A stretch of DNA of 48,268 bases from Candidatus Parcubacteria bacterium (GTDB lineage: Bacteria > Patescibacteriota > Patescibacteriia > UBA1558 > GWA2-36-10), in assembly GCA_018664825.1 (NCBI GenBank), contig JABJNO010000017.1:114743-163010 (forward strand), given 5' to 3'. The first letter of the stretch is position 1. Each line of letters opens with the position of its first letter. The position numbers and the translations under genes are program-made. Positions 17,149 to 27,324 of this stretch are shown piece by piece. The notes beneath the pieces are model-generated. The model was not told where the DNA came from. It saw only the letters and a program-made list of their open reading frames with translations, and made no database searches.

Positions 17149-20100
17149 TTATTCAAAATTTCTATAGGATTTTCACCTATGTTAAATCGATTTATTCTTA
17201 AAAATTTATAACCATAGCCCTCTAAAACTTTTTGCCTATAAATATCATCCTCTTTCATATAATATTGATAGTTTGATTCATCCACTTCGTCAATATTAAT
17301 AAAGTGTTCTTTGAATCCATCATATTCAATAACTATTTTTAAATTATTAAAAATTAACAAAAAATCTACTTTGTAATTTGGATGATTATAATCTTTATTT
17401 AATTGTTTTAAATATTTTCCTATTTCAAATTGTGGAATAAACTCTATATTATCCTTATTATCCTTATAAAATTTTGTATTATAAAATATTTCTTCTACCT
17501 TATATTCCATTTTAGAATCAAGTTTTTTGATAATTCTTTTTTTACCACTTTCTAATTCATTTTTATAATGAATCATGGCGTTCTTTATTTCTCCATTAAA
17601 CTCTTCTATGGGTTTACTTAAAACAAAATGCATACATTCCTTAGCACGACTAAATCCAACATTCATCCTCTGTGATTTTATTGTGCCATCATTTTCTTCT
17701 TTTATTGAAGAAAAATCTTTAAGAAAAATCCAATTTAACCTATCTTTCTCTTTTGTCGCTACCATTGAATAAAAAATATAATCTCTTTCTTCACCCTGAC
17801 ATGTATCAAATGTCATTATTTTTAATTTACATTGACCGAATAACCAATCTCTTTCACTCATTCCATTTATTCTATCAAAAAGAAGAGTTACTTGTTCTCT
17901 ATGTGGAGTAATAATACCAATACTTTGTACTATATTTTTTTTATTGAATTCTTTGAGTTTATCTATAATAAAATTAATTTCTAATTCATTTGTGTTTTTA
18001 TTCTCATCAAATTTACCATCATGCTTTATTACATCAAATTTAATAACATCTTCAATACTCTTCCCTCTAATCTTCATGCATTGTAAATTATTACCATAAA
18101 AGAATTTATCTGAATAAGAAATTATTTCGGGATAACAACGAAAATGTTTTCTTAATTGACACTCATAATTAAAAATAAATTTTGTGAATTTCAATATAGA
18201 ATTTTTAATATCAAAATTTTCCTTAACTTTGGTTTCCCATCCTTTATCATCTAAATTTCCGCCCTTACTATCTACAAATGCCTTTTGAACTTTTTTTCTT
18301 AATTCTTGGTTCGTAACTTTACTTGCATTATTAGCTTTAACATTTGAAAACTGCTTATCATCTCCAAGTATTATAACTTGTTTACCCCTAACTAAAGCTG
18401 GTAATGCCTGCGCAATACTAACTTGCGAGGCTTCATCAATTATTATCAAATCAAACAAATTCTTTTCTAGAGGTATAAATTCTGCATAATCTCGTATCCC
18501 CGCGAGCATACAAGGAAAAGCCTTTTTTAAATTTTTAAAAAGCTCTTTAGGAAATCTTTGTTTCTTACTAATAATATTTTTTAAAGTTCCTACTTCACTA
18601 GCAAAATTTTGAGTATACTTAATTATTCGCTCATCTAAAAAATATGTCATTCTTGCCGTTGTTAAATCTTCCAATTCAACTATATTGTCGGAATATAAAT
18701 CTTGTGGCTGCTCATTAAATATTTTTTCAAGATTTTCCTCTAGTTTTTTAAATTGCGTATACTCTTTGATTTCTTCATCCGAAAAATTAAATAAGTCACT
18801 AGAAGCATTGTTAACCTTATTTATATCTATATTTAACTTTATTCTTTCTGTAAAATCTTTATAATTATTTTTTATGTCTACAATAAAATCAATATCTTGT
18901 TCATATTTGATTAATTTTTCAACATCAGTAATATATTTTTTTACAGATGAAATTCTTTTAACGTCAAAATAATCATTACATTTAGTATTTTTTATAAATA
19001 AAAATTCTTTAGGAATAATACCTGATAACCTTTGAGTAATACTGTTTATTTTATCTATTTCCTCAAAAATATCTATATTCCAAGTTATTTTATCTATTTC
19101 CTCAATAATATTAATCTCACCTATTAAAGATGGCTCTAACTCTTCTAGTTTATTATTAATTTTTAATAATAATTCTTGTTGTTTCTGTATGTCAGAATAT
19201 GTTTTTAAGCAATCTTTCTCTTGTTCTAGGTAAGTTAAATAATTAATTAATAACTTAAAAGCCAGTTGACCACTCTCTATATTTGTTAAATAATTTTCAG
19301 ATATTTTAGTAAATAAAAATTCATACAAATCTGCAATATCTTGTATATCCTCAGCATGTTTCTGTGGTTTTTCTATTGAAAAATAATTAAAAGTTTTCTT
19401 AAATTCTCTATTTAAAATAGCTATTTCTTTATTTTTAAATACATAACCAAGTATAGGAAGCTTAAGGTCATTTAATTTTTGCGCATATTTTTGTAAAATA
19501 CCTATGGCTTCGGTAATATCTTGATCATTGGAAATTTCAAAATTAGATAACAATTGATAATCATAAAAATTTTCGCCTAAAAACTTTTTTGCTTCATCAA
19601 ATAATTTAAAAGATGTATTTAGCACTTCCCTTCTCCATCTTAAATCTATAATATTAGTAAATTTTTTATCCTTAAAAATTTCTGAAATAATAACATTATC
19701 CTCACATAAATGGTGTAAATTTATTGACACATCCTTAATATCTATCAAGTTATCTAAAACTGATTGTTCATAGGGCCCTCTCTCATCAAAAACTCCCAAT
19801 AATTCACTAATATTTATATAGTTATACTTTTGTTTAAAAGATTCTTTTAAACCCTTTAAATTAACTAAGGAATCATTATATTCAACTAATAATTTATAAT
19901 TTTTTTCAATAAGAATATCTCTGCTTACTTGAAAATTATTTTTATTTTTTGATATTTTTTTTAATACATTTTTAATTTTTAGCAAATCAATTGTGATAGT
20001 TTTATAATTACCAAACCAATTAATTTTAGATAACCTATTAAAATTTTTAAAATAAAATTTAATATCATCAATATTAATATCCTTAAAATAATTTATATTT

Positions 20101-21848
20101 TCATTTATATTTTTTTCTAGTTTTTTTAAAACTACATCTCTATTATTATCATATTCCTCTTTTTTAAATTTATATGCATTGTAGTGTTCTTTAATTTTAT
20201 TTATTGTCTGCCCCTGTACAATCTTATAAAATTTATTACCTGTTTTACCCAATCTTAAAATTGGGTTCTGAAAATCATCTTCGTGTCTTATTTTATTCAA
20301 AGTCTCAGATATTTTACTTTCAACAACGTCAAGAGCCTCTTTTTTATCAGATAAAACTAAAACTGATTTTTCCTCTAATAATGCCTTGCAAATTATTGCG
20401 GTAATTGTATGACTTTTACCCGTACCTGGGGGGCCTTCAAGAATCATAAAATTACAATCTTTCTTTTGAAGAGCTATTAAAACTTTCTTTTGCTCATCAT
20501 TTAAAGGTATTGGACTTTCAAAAACTAATTTATTTGAAGTACTTTTTTCATGCCAATCATCATTAACTTCTTCTTCAAAATTTTGTGGGTTTTTTTCAAT
20601 AAAACCATTCAAAAGAGCTGAAAAATTATCAATAATATCCCCATCATTATTTAAAATTTCTTCATAATCATTTATAAGTGATTCGTCAGATTTATCAAAT
20701 AAATACAAATAACTTTTATTGGAAAAAGAAGTTATCAAGTTCATTCCTTTTTGTAACTTAGCTTCTTTTAAATCAATATTTTTATTAAATTCAAAGAAAT
20801 TTTCAATTTTCCTAACAATATTTTCTAAAACTAAATAAAAATTTTCTTCCCCATTATTTGTATATAAAATTCTATCAAACTCCCCCCTTAATGAGGCTTG
20901 TTTATCGGTTTGTAAATTAAATTCCTGCACAACAAAATCGATAGCCTTTGTGTTTATATAGACTTTATTCTCAAATTGACAAGTAATTTTTTTCTCTTGT
21001 TTAAATAAAGATATTGGAACATAAAAAACTGGAAATTTTTCATTACCTAGCGATAATTCATAAAAATATAAATAAAGTTCAGTTTTATCTACTAATTGAT
21101 TATTTCTATACAATTGATAAATATCAAAAAAAGCGTCAGCAATAGCAAATTTTTCAAAAAAATTAATTAAATTATCCTTAATATCATCTAGGTGTATAAT
21201 TTTATTTAATTCTTTTTTGATATTTAATTCTTTCTTTTTCTGAAAACAAACTTGTAAAAAATCTGAATAAACCCCTTCAAAAATTGAAAAGACAGAATCA
21301 ACTACATCAACTTCTAATTGGAACTTACTATTCTCATCAGCAATATTAAGATTTTCTAATGGCTTATCAAGTTCGTCCAATAAACCGATAATCAAGCTTC
21401 TTGAAAAAATATTCTTAGTTTCTACAATACTTTCTTCTAGAAACTTATCGTATTCTTTATGATAAATAGAATTATTTCTTTCTATCATTTTTTCAATTTC
21501 ATTGAAAACTACATTTAACTCTTTCTTTGAAATAACCTTAATCTCATCCTTAATTAACTTGAGTAAATTATGAGGAACTGTATTCGTATACTTTCCCTTT
21601 GTAATATTTAATTCATTGTTTTTAAAACCATCATTAAAAATCTTAAAAAAATCTTTTTTAAGCTTTGGGTATTTTTCTAGATCAATACCAACTACCAATC
21701 CTTTTTGAGTTTTCTGTATAACGTTTCTTTTGGGTAATCTTCTTTTCTTGAAATCTGTTTCCAAAAAATTCATGAAGTATTTAGCAACTTCTTTCACGAA
21801 TCCACCTGCAGGCTTTTCTATTTTTTGATTTAAATCCTTTTTTGTCAT
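17106..21848 (-). CDS. COG1112-like SF1 (UPF1/DNA2-type) helicase with C-terminal Vsr/DUF559-like nuclease domain
   Basis: ILEGPPGTGKSHTITAIICKAL (Walker A), LIIIDEASQVSIAQALPALVRGKQVIILGDDKQF (Walker B), MTFDTCQGEERDYIFYSMV, RMNVGFSRAKECMHFVLS; C-terminus YKVDFLLIFNNLKIVIEYDGFKEHF. ATG at 21848. Confidence 0.88.
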   Translation of the reverse strand: MTKKDLNQKIEKPAGGFVKEVAKYFMNFLETDFKKRRLPKRNVIQKTQKGLVVGIDLEKYPKLKKDFFKIFNDGFKNNELNITKGKYTNTVPHNLLKLIKDEIKVISKKELNVVFNEIEKMIERNNSIYHKEYDKFLEESIVETKNIFSRSLIIGLLDELDKPLENLNIADENSKFQLEVDVVDSVFSIFEGVYSDFLQVCFQKKKELNIKKELNKIIHLDDIKDNLINFFEKFAIADAFFDIYQLYRNNQLVDKTELYLYFYELSLGNEKFPVFYVPISLFKQEKKITCQFENKVYINTKAIDFVVQEFNLQTDKQASLRGEFDRILYTNNGEENFYLVLENIVRKIENFFEFNKNIDLKEAKLQKGMNLITSFSNKSYLYLFDKSDESLINDYEEILNNDGDIIDNFSALLNGFIEKNPQNFEEEVNDDWHEKSTSNKLVFESPIPLNDEQKKVLIALQKKDCNFMILEGPPGTGKSHTITAIICKALLEEKSVLVLSDKKEALDVVESKISETLNKIRHEDDFQNPILRLGKTGNKFYKIVQGQTINKIKEHYNAYKFKKEEYDNNRDVVLKKLEKNINENINYFKDINIDDIKFYFKNFNRLSKINWFGNYKTITIDLLKIKNVLKKISKNKNNFQVSRDILIEKNYKLLVEYNDSLVNLKGLKESFKQKYNYINISELLGVFDERGPYEQSVLDNLIDIKDVSINLHHLCEDNVIISEIFKDKKFTNIIDLRWRREVLNTSFKLFDEAKKFLGENFYDYQLLSNFEISNDQDITEAIGILQKYAQKLNDLKLPILGYVFKNKEIAILNREFKKTFNYFSIEKPQKHAEDIQDIADLYEFLFTKISENYLTNIESGQLAFKLLINYLTYLEQEKDCLKTYSDIQKQQELLLKINNKLEELEPSLIGEINIIEEIDKITWNIDIFEEIDKINSITQRLSGIIPKEFLFIKNTKCNDYFDVKRISSVKKYITDVEKLIKYEQDIDFIVDIKNNYKDFTERIKLNIDINKVNNASSDLFNFSDEEIKEYTQFKKLEENLEKIFNEQPQDLYSDNIVELEDLTTARMTYFLDERIIKYTQNFASEVGTLKNIISKKQRFPKELFKNLKKAFPCMLAGIRDYAEFIPLEKNLFDLIIIDEASQVSIAQALPALVRGKQVIILGDDKQFSNVKANNASKVTNQELRKKVQKAFVDSKGGNLDDKGWETKVKENFDIKNSILKFTKFIFNYECQLRKHFRCYPEIISYSDKFFYGNNLQCMKIRGKSIEDVIKFDVIKHDGKFDENKNTNELEINFIIDKLKEFNKKNIVQSIGIITPHREQVTLLFDRINGMSERDWLFGQCKLKIMTFDTCQGEERDYIFYSMVATKEKDRLNWIFLKDFSSIKEENDGTIKSQRMNVGFSRAKECMHFVLSKPIEEFNGEIKNAMIHYKNELESGKKRIIKKLDSKMEYKVEEIFYNTKFYKDNKDNIEFIPQFEIGKYLKQLNKDYNHPNYKVDFLLIFNNLKIVIEYDGFKEHFINIDEVDESNYQYYMKEDDIYRQKVLEGYGYKFLRINRFNIGENPIEILNNRLENLVKKKLKIA

Positions 21849-21961
21849 AAAAATAATAAATTGTTTACACAAAAATATTTATAACCCTATTATAAATACT
21901 ATACCACTTTATTCTCCCACTTTTGAAGTAAAAGGTCAATAATTATACCTACATTAGCAAA

Positions 21962-23278
21962 TTATTTTTTAAAAGCTAATAATTTATTATTTAACATCAA
22001 TCTACTATTAAAACAATCTAATAATTCCCTTTTTTCCAATATACTACCCTCTTTTAATATATATTTTGCATAATTTCGTATATCAATATCCTTCACTATA
22101 ATTTTATCTTTTACTCCCAATAATGATTGTTGAAATTTTTTAAATCTTTCAACCTCTATTTTAATCTTTTCCTTAATCCCGATATCATCAATATCTATAG
22201 TTTCAATCAGTTTTTCAAATTGCTTAATAAGATCTAATTCATTTATATATCCAGATTTACAAAACCTATCTTTTGTTTTTGCACAACTATAATAAACATA
22301 ACGATGAACATTCCCATTTTTCTGTTTCTTTATTTTTTCATCAGCTATTATCCCCGAACCACATAATCCACATTTCATTAATCTAGTAAAAGCAAACTCT
22401 TTATTATTAACTTTAACAATATGACTTTGCATTTGTTCTTGAGCTTCATCAAATAATTCTTTGGTAATAATGGGTTCATGTTTACCAGTGTACCAATTAC
22501 CACTTTTCTTTGGATATTCAAAAACACCATAATAGAAAGTATTCTTAAAGAGTACATAAAGATTACCTAATGTAAGATTTTTATTACCTGCTGTCTTAAA
22601 ATTTAAATCAAATTTAAGCCAATGATATACTTTACGACCACTCCATTTTTCATAAGCAACCTTTTCAAACATCTGTTTAATAATAGGAGCTCGATCTGGA
22701 TCAATAATAGCCTGACATTTTTTATCCATATTTTTATCTTTAAAATATCCAGTTGGAGCAGGTGCTGGCCATAATCCCATCTCAACTCTTGCCTTAAGTC
22801 CTCTTCTTACATTGATACTTTTATTATCATTCTCTAACTTTGCCTGACTACAAAGAATCATTAAAAGGAATTTTTCATTTGGCGAATTTTTAAACTGCTG
22901 GCCATAGGTACGTATCTCAATTAATAACTTCTGATCCATAAGATCTACTAAACTCCCCAGATCCCCCGCATTCCTACTTAACCTATCTGGTGCCCAAGTA
23001 ATAATTCCGTTATATCTCCCACGCCTTATATCTTCAAGTATTTCTTTAAATACTGGTCGTTGTCCAGAATCTTTAGCAGAATGAGCCTCTCTACGTATAT
23101 CTATAATCTCAAGCTCATCACGTTCTGCAATTGCAAGCATTTCTTTAACCTGTGAATCAATAGAAAGAGCTTGTTTTTCGTCTGATTCAGTTGATTTACG
23201 TGCATACAAGCAATACTTAATTTTAACATTTGGAGCTATAGTTTCCTTGCTAATTAAGGCTGATGTATTGTTTTCCAT
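21962..23278 (-). CDS. Large serine recombinase / resolvase-integrase
   Basis: YCLYARKSTESDEKQALSIDSQVKEM, ITWAPDRLSRNAGDLGSLV, Zn-ribbon CGLCGSGIIADEK...YYSCAKTKDRFC. Confidence 0.93.
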   Translation of the reverse strand: MENNTSALISKETIAPNVKIKYCLYARKSTESDEKQALSIDSQVKEMLAIAERDELEIIDIRREAHSAKDSGQRPVFKEILEDIRRGRYNGIITWAPDRLSRNAGDLGSLVDLMDQKLLIEIRTYGQQFKNSPNEKFLLMILCSQAKLENDNKSINVRRGLKARVEMGLWPAPAPTGYFKDKNMDKKCQAIIDPDRAPIIKQMFEKVAYEKWSGRKVYHWLKFDLNFKTAGNKNLTLGNLYVLFKNTFYYGVFEYPKKSGNWYTGKHEPIITKELFDEAQEQMQSHIVKVNNKEFAFTRLMKCGLCGSGIIADEKIKKQKNGNVHRYVYYSCAKTKDRFCKSGYINELDLIKQFEKLIETIDIDDIGIKEKIKIEVERFKKFQQSLLGVKDKIIVKDIDIRNYAKYILKEGSILEKRELLDCFNSRLMLNNKLLAFKK

Positions 23279-23355
23279 ACCTTAATTAATGACACACTTC
23301 ATAGCTTTTGCTAAGAGCTAGCTTGTCGATAACTTTCCTTATATGTAAGAGTAAA

Positions 23356-24822
23356 TTAAAAGAAATAAACTCTTGGTAAACAAGGTGTTTTTTCAGATAC
23401 ACTGTGTACAAGATTTGCAAATGAATCAGCCAAATCATCATGTTTTTCTACACCGAAATGTACAATTTGTTGTATGAGTTGTTCGGCACCCTCTCGAGGG
23501 AATAAGATTTGTCCAGATTTAATTAAATTGGCTGTAAGAACAAGACGACTACGTTTATCTTGATTTCCTGGTCTAGTTGTCATCACATCAAAAATACCTT
23601 CGTTCTGTAATTGTTGCGGAAGAGCTTTCTGATAAGCTACATCTTCTATAACAAATGTAGGATGAACTCCATCTTTTTTATAACTTTCGTATAATCTTTT
23701 ACAGGTATCAACAGTCTCTGGAAAAGTCATGCGTTTATTTATAATCTTTGGTAAAATATAAATTCTATAACCAGTTTTAATTTCATACAAAAGACCAGGA
23801 ACCATAGCCGTGTAATCTGCAACATTACTTTTTGAAATAGCAGGATCTATACCAATTCTTACCTCCATATGAGATGAATAACCACTATCAAATATCATTG
23901 GAGGTGGTATTTTGTCATAATAATGAATCCAATCTGGATGTATAGCTTGATCTTCATCTGGAACTATATTGAGCATGTACTCTCTCTGCCAAGCAATCTC
24001 ATTACCTGTTTTTCTTCGTTCCTTTTCAACATCATCTTCTGTTGGATATTTACCAGGCCATAGACATTTTCCTTTAGCATCAATAATTGGAAAATGAAGA
24101 AAATTACCATCAGCACGATCACTAACAATCTCACCTTTAAGTCGCATAAGAAGTGAATCCTCGTGCAGTAAATTACCAACTACAATTAATCTAGTATTTT
24201 TATCTCCTGCAGGAATAACTTCTCCTTTTAGCCATTGATAAGTCTTATTTCTCCCTTCTCTAGTTTTGGTGGAAGCAATATTTTCAACATCATCACATAT
24301 GATTAAGTCAGGTCTATGTTCATGATGTCTCAGTCCGCGAATACTTTGTTCAGCAGAAGCAACAGTAATACGAGCATCAGTATTAGAAAATACAATAGAA
24401 TGTGAACCCCACTCATCGCTAGTTCCACTAAAGGGACCTAGATCTTTTTTTAATAAATCATTATCTTCTAGTTCTCTTCGTAAATTCATCATATGCTGTT
24501 TTGCTTGGGATTGTGTTTGACAGAAAATAATAACAAATCTTTTCTGTTGTTTTCCGAGTATCGCCCAAATAGGATAGGCAGTAGTAACCATTGTAGATTT
24601 TCCTGATCCTCTAAAAGCAACGACAATTAAATTTTCATTATCACTTTTTTCGAGCAGATGAATAATCTCTTTTTGAAAATCTGCTGTGGCATATTTAACA
24701 TAATGAGCATAGTAGAAATGAAAGAAGTATGAAAAGCTTTCTTTAGTTATTGCTACTCTCACTTTTTTGTCCCTTGTCATCTGATTTACTAGATCCTGAG
24801 GGATTATTTTTTTCTCTAACAT
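23356..24822 (-). CDS. Phage terminase large subunit
   Basis: VVAFRGSGKSTMVTTAYPIWA (Walker A), DLIICDDVENIAS (Walker B), nuclease-domain VRIGIDPAIS and HDDLADSFANLV. Confidence 0.9.
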   Translation of the reverse strand: MLEKKIIPQDLVNQMTRDKKVRVAITKESFSYFFHFYYAHYVKYATADFQKEIIHLLEKSDNENLIVVAFRGSGKSTMVTTAYPIWAILGKQQKRFVIIFCQTQSQAKQHMMNLRRELEDNDLLKKDLGPFSGTSDEWGSHSIVFSNTDARITVASAEQSIRGLRHHEHRPDLIICDDVENIASTKTREGRNKTYQWLKGEVIPAGDKNTRLIVVGNLLHEDSLLMRLKGEIVSDRADGNFLHFPIIDAKGKCLWPGKYPTEDDVEKERRKTGNEIAWQREYMLNIVPDEDQAIHPDWIHYYDKIPPPMIFDSGYSSHMEVRIGIDPAISKSNVADYTAMVPGLLYEIKTGYRIYILPKIINKRMTFPETVDTCKRLYESYKKDGVHPTFVIEDVAYQKALPQQLQNEGIFDVMTTRPGNQDKRSRLVLTANLIKSGQILFPREGAEQLIQQIVHFGVEKHDDLADSFANLVHSVSEKTPCLPRVYFF

Positions 24823-25216
24823 AATTTTTTTTATTAATTGGTAAAATCTCCGCCAATTGCAAAGCCTTACGAACTATTGCAGTTTGTGACGGAGTAAGCT
24901 CTCCTGAATCATCTAATTTAGAAGTAACTTCTACTTTATCTCTAAAACGTGGATTTCGGTGATTAAGCCAAAATCTTATAGCAGAAAAGTTTTTTTCTTT
25001 TATAAGAGTAAGTAACTGGCTTTCACTCATATCATTAACCAAGGCCTCACCTTCAACTAATGCCTCGTCCATAGTTTTGGAGAATTTTTTATCTTCTCGT
25101 TTCCAACGATAGATACTATTTCTTGATATACCTGTTTTCTCGCAGGCTACTTGCACTATTGGAATTTTTTTCAATTCTGCAAGAAAAGTATTTCTAACTC
25201 TATTTTTCTTAGACAT
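24743..25216 (-). CDS. Terminase small-subunit-like HTH protein
   Basis: VACEKTGISRNSIYRWKREDKKFSKTMDEALVEGE...NFSAIRFWLNHRNPRFRDK; immediately upstream of terL. Confidence 0.75.
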   Translation of the reverse strand: MSKKNRVRNTFLAELKKIPIVQVACEKTGISRNSIYRWKREDKKFSKTMDEALVEGEALVNDMSESQLLTLIKEKNFSAIRFWLNHRNPRFRDKVEVTSKLDDSGELTPSQTAIVRKALQLAEILPINKKNYVREKNNPSGSSKSDDKGQKSESSNN

Positions 25217-26483
25217 GTTCCACCCTTACCTTTCTGCCAGTTAATTTCTCATATCTTCTGATCGTCAAATCACAAAATATAGGTTCCAGCTCAATTGCAT
25301 AAACTTTTCGCTTTAATTGTTCCCCAGCAATAATAGTACTACCTGATCCAGAGAAAGAGTCTAGAATGATATCACCAGGCTTAGTACAACGCCTTATAGC
25401 CTTTTCATGAAGCTTTGGTGGCTTACTAGTCGCATGTTCATATTTTTGACCAGATAAACGCTTTACAAGCCATATATCAATCTCATCAAAAGCCTCTTCG
25501 AGTAGATTATTTCCTGTAGTCATCTCTTTATTCAATACTTCATTGAGATTGTTAATATTAGGTGTAATATATGGTTTACCCTGCACTCCATATACCACGG
25601 GCTCATAACATTTATTGAAAGCGACCTTGGGTGTGGGATTCTGTGAGTTTTTTAACCACAAACACACTCGTTTATTTACAATACCGAGTTCTCTGTATAA
25701 TTCTTGAATTAAACCAATGTAAGTCTGGTCACACCAGTAAAAAATATGACAATTTGATTTAATAACTGCTAATGCAGTAACCAAAGTTTCTTTTATAAAG
25801 TTTTTATATTCTTTATAAGTTCGCTTATCATTTACATTCCCACCATAGTCTTTTTTACCTCCAATGCCTTTGGAATAATCTAGATTTATATTATATGGTG
25901 GATCTGAATAGATCATTGAAGCTTTTTCGTTTCCAAACAACCGTTTAAGATTTTTTGGATCAGCAGAACTACCACATAGTAATTTATGTGGTCCTAAGTG
26001 AATTAAGTCACCTAACTTAGTTTTGGGTGTCTTAATTTTTTTAAGTTCTTCTTCAACATCAAAATCTTCATCTTTAACCTCTAATTCTTCATCCCATAAA
26101 TTAGAAAGGTCTATTTGATCAAAACCTATATCAACTAATAAATCTAACTCAAAGGATTTGAGTTTTTCAAAATCCCAATCACCACCTAGAGCATTGCTAG
26201 CTATAAGGTAGCGTTCAGATTCTTCTTTAGTAAGTTGTCTATTAGGAATTCGTACATCAATCGACTCCTTACCTCTACCTAAAAGTTGCAAAGCTTTAAT
26301 TCTTTGATGACCAGCTAATATTTTCCCGTTTAGATCAATAGCTGGAATTTCCACTAAATTGAACTTTTTTAAGTTCTTTTTGAGATCCGACATTTGCTTA
26401 TCGGAAATGATACGAGGATTAACGTCTTGTGGAACAAGATCGTTAATGTGTTTTTGCACTGTGTGCCATTGTAGTTTTTGCAT
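25209..26483 (-). CDS. ParB-like N-terminal domain + N4/N6 DNA methyltransferase
   Basis: ParB-like PRIISDKQMSDLKKNLKKFNLVEIPAIDLNGKILAGHQRIKALQLLG; SDPPYNI and DSFSGSGSTIIAGEQLKRKVYAIELEP (DPPY before FxGxG). Confidence 0.9.
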   Translation of the reverse strand: MQKLQWHTVQKHINDLVPQDVNPRIISDKQMSDLKKNLKKFNLVEIPAIDLNGKILAGHQRIKALQLLGRGKESIDVRIPNRQLTKEESERYLIASNALGGDWDFEKLKSFELDLLVDIGFDQIDLSNLWDEELEVKDEDFDVEEELKKIKTPKTKLGDLIHLGPHKLLCGSSADPKNLKRLFGNEKASMIYSDPPYNINLDYSKGIGGKKDYGGNVNDKRTYKEYKNFIKETLVTALAVIKSNCHIFYWCDQTYIGLIQELYRELGIVNKRVCLWLKNSQNPTPKVAFNKCYEPVVYGVQGKPYITPNINNLNEVLNKEMTTGNNLLEEAFDEIDIWLVKRLSGQKYEHATSKPPKLHEKAIRRCTKPGDIILDSFSGSGSTIIAGEQLKRKVYAIELEPIFCDLTIRRYEKLTGRKVRVEHV

Positions 26484-26516
26484 ACAATTTTATTATTAAT
26501 TATTAATAAAATGTAT

Positions 26517-26580
26517 GGAAATAGAAAAAACCTATTCCACACACGAAATAGATAGGGTTTAAAAACCTTAAAACTATTTC
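26517..26580 (-). promoter_or_regulatory. Attenuator-like leader (mutually exclusive hairpins + T tract) upstream of the ParB-methyltransferase gene
   Basis: Minus-strand order: GAAATAG (26574-26580), CTATTTC (26545-26551), GGAATAG (26532-26538) + G TTTTTT, CTATTTCC (26517-26524). Confidence 0.45.
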
Positions 26581-26661
26581 TTGCGCGGAACAGGCACGGC
26601 CTTAAAGGCGATACACTATTCTACTTTTTACTACGCATTAACTTGTACTTATATATTACTC

Positions 26662-27048
26662 CTATTTTTTATCTTTTGCAATTTTACGAATAATCCTTTT
26701 ACCTTTCTTGCTATTTATGAATTCATCAGTATCTTTTCCTGCTAATACAGGTACCTCTTTGGGTATTTCTATGAAGACACGCTTTCCTTGCTCATTATAC
26801 CCTTTAATTACTTCTAATAAATCAGAATCTTGCAGTATTAAGTCTAATATTGGCTTATTATCTTGTCTTTTTTCTATATTACTATAAACTCTGCCTGGTT
26901 TATTGGTTTCTACGGCCTTTTTAATAGTTTTACCAATAGACCCCTCTCTTTTATTAGTTGTATGAAATTTAATATCTGTAATAGAGATAATAATATCGCT
27001 ACTACCTGGATCTGATTTTGGCTTATTTACTACTAATTTATATTCCAT
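26662..27048 (-). CDS. Hypothetical protein
   Basis: 128-aa ORF, no family recognised. Confidence 0.6.
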   Translation of the reverse strand: MEYKLVVNKPKSDPGSSDIIISITDIKFHTTNKREGSIGKTIKKAVETNKPGRVYSNIEKRQDNKPILDLILQDSDLLEVIKGYNEQGKRVFIEIPKEVPVLAGKDTDEFINSKKGKRIIRKIAKDKK

Positions 27049-27136
27049 ATCTTCATTATGCTCTTTTTCTTATACTTGTCAAAAACTTGAACTTTACTAA
27101 CTTGCCTTTGTCAAACTTTCAGGCTAAAGTGAATAT

Positions 27137-27316
27137 ATGGGACTATCAGATAAAACAATAAAAGAATTTCAAAGGATATTTAAAGAAAACTACAATCATC
27201 CTGTTTCTTATGAAAAAGCTGAAGAATATGGGAATAAATTAGCTGACTTTTTCCAATTAATGCATGATATTGATATTTCAAATAAAAAAAAGAATAATAT
27301 ACCCTTAAAAAATTAA
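27137..27316 (+). CDS. Small hypothetical protein (59 aa)
   Basis: Read directly: MGLSDKTIKEFQRIFKENYNHPVSYEKAEEYGNKLADFFQLMHDIDISNKKKNNIPLKN*. Not in the ORF track. Confidence 0.6.
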   Translation: MGLSDKTIKEFQRIFKENYNHPVSYEKAEEYGNKLADFFQLMHDIDISNKKKNNIPLKN

Positions 27317-27324
27317 TTAAGCTT

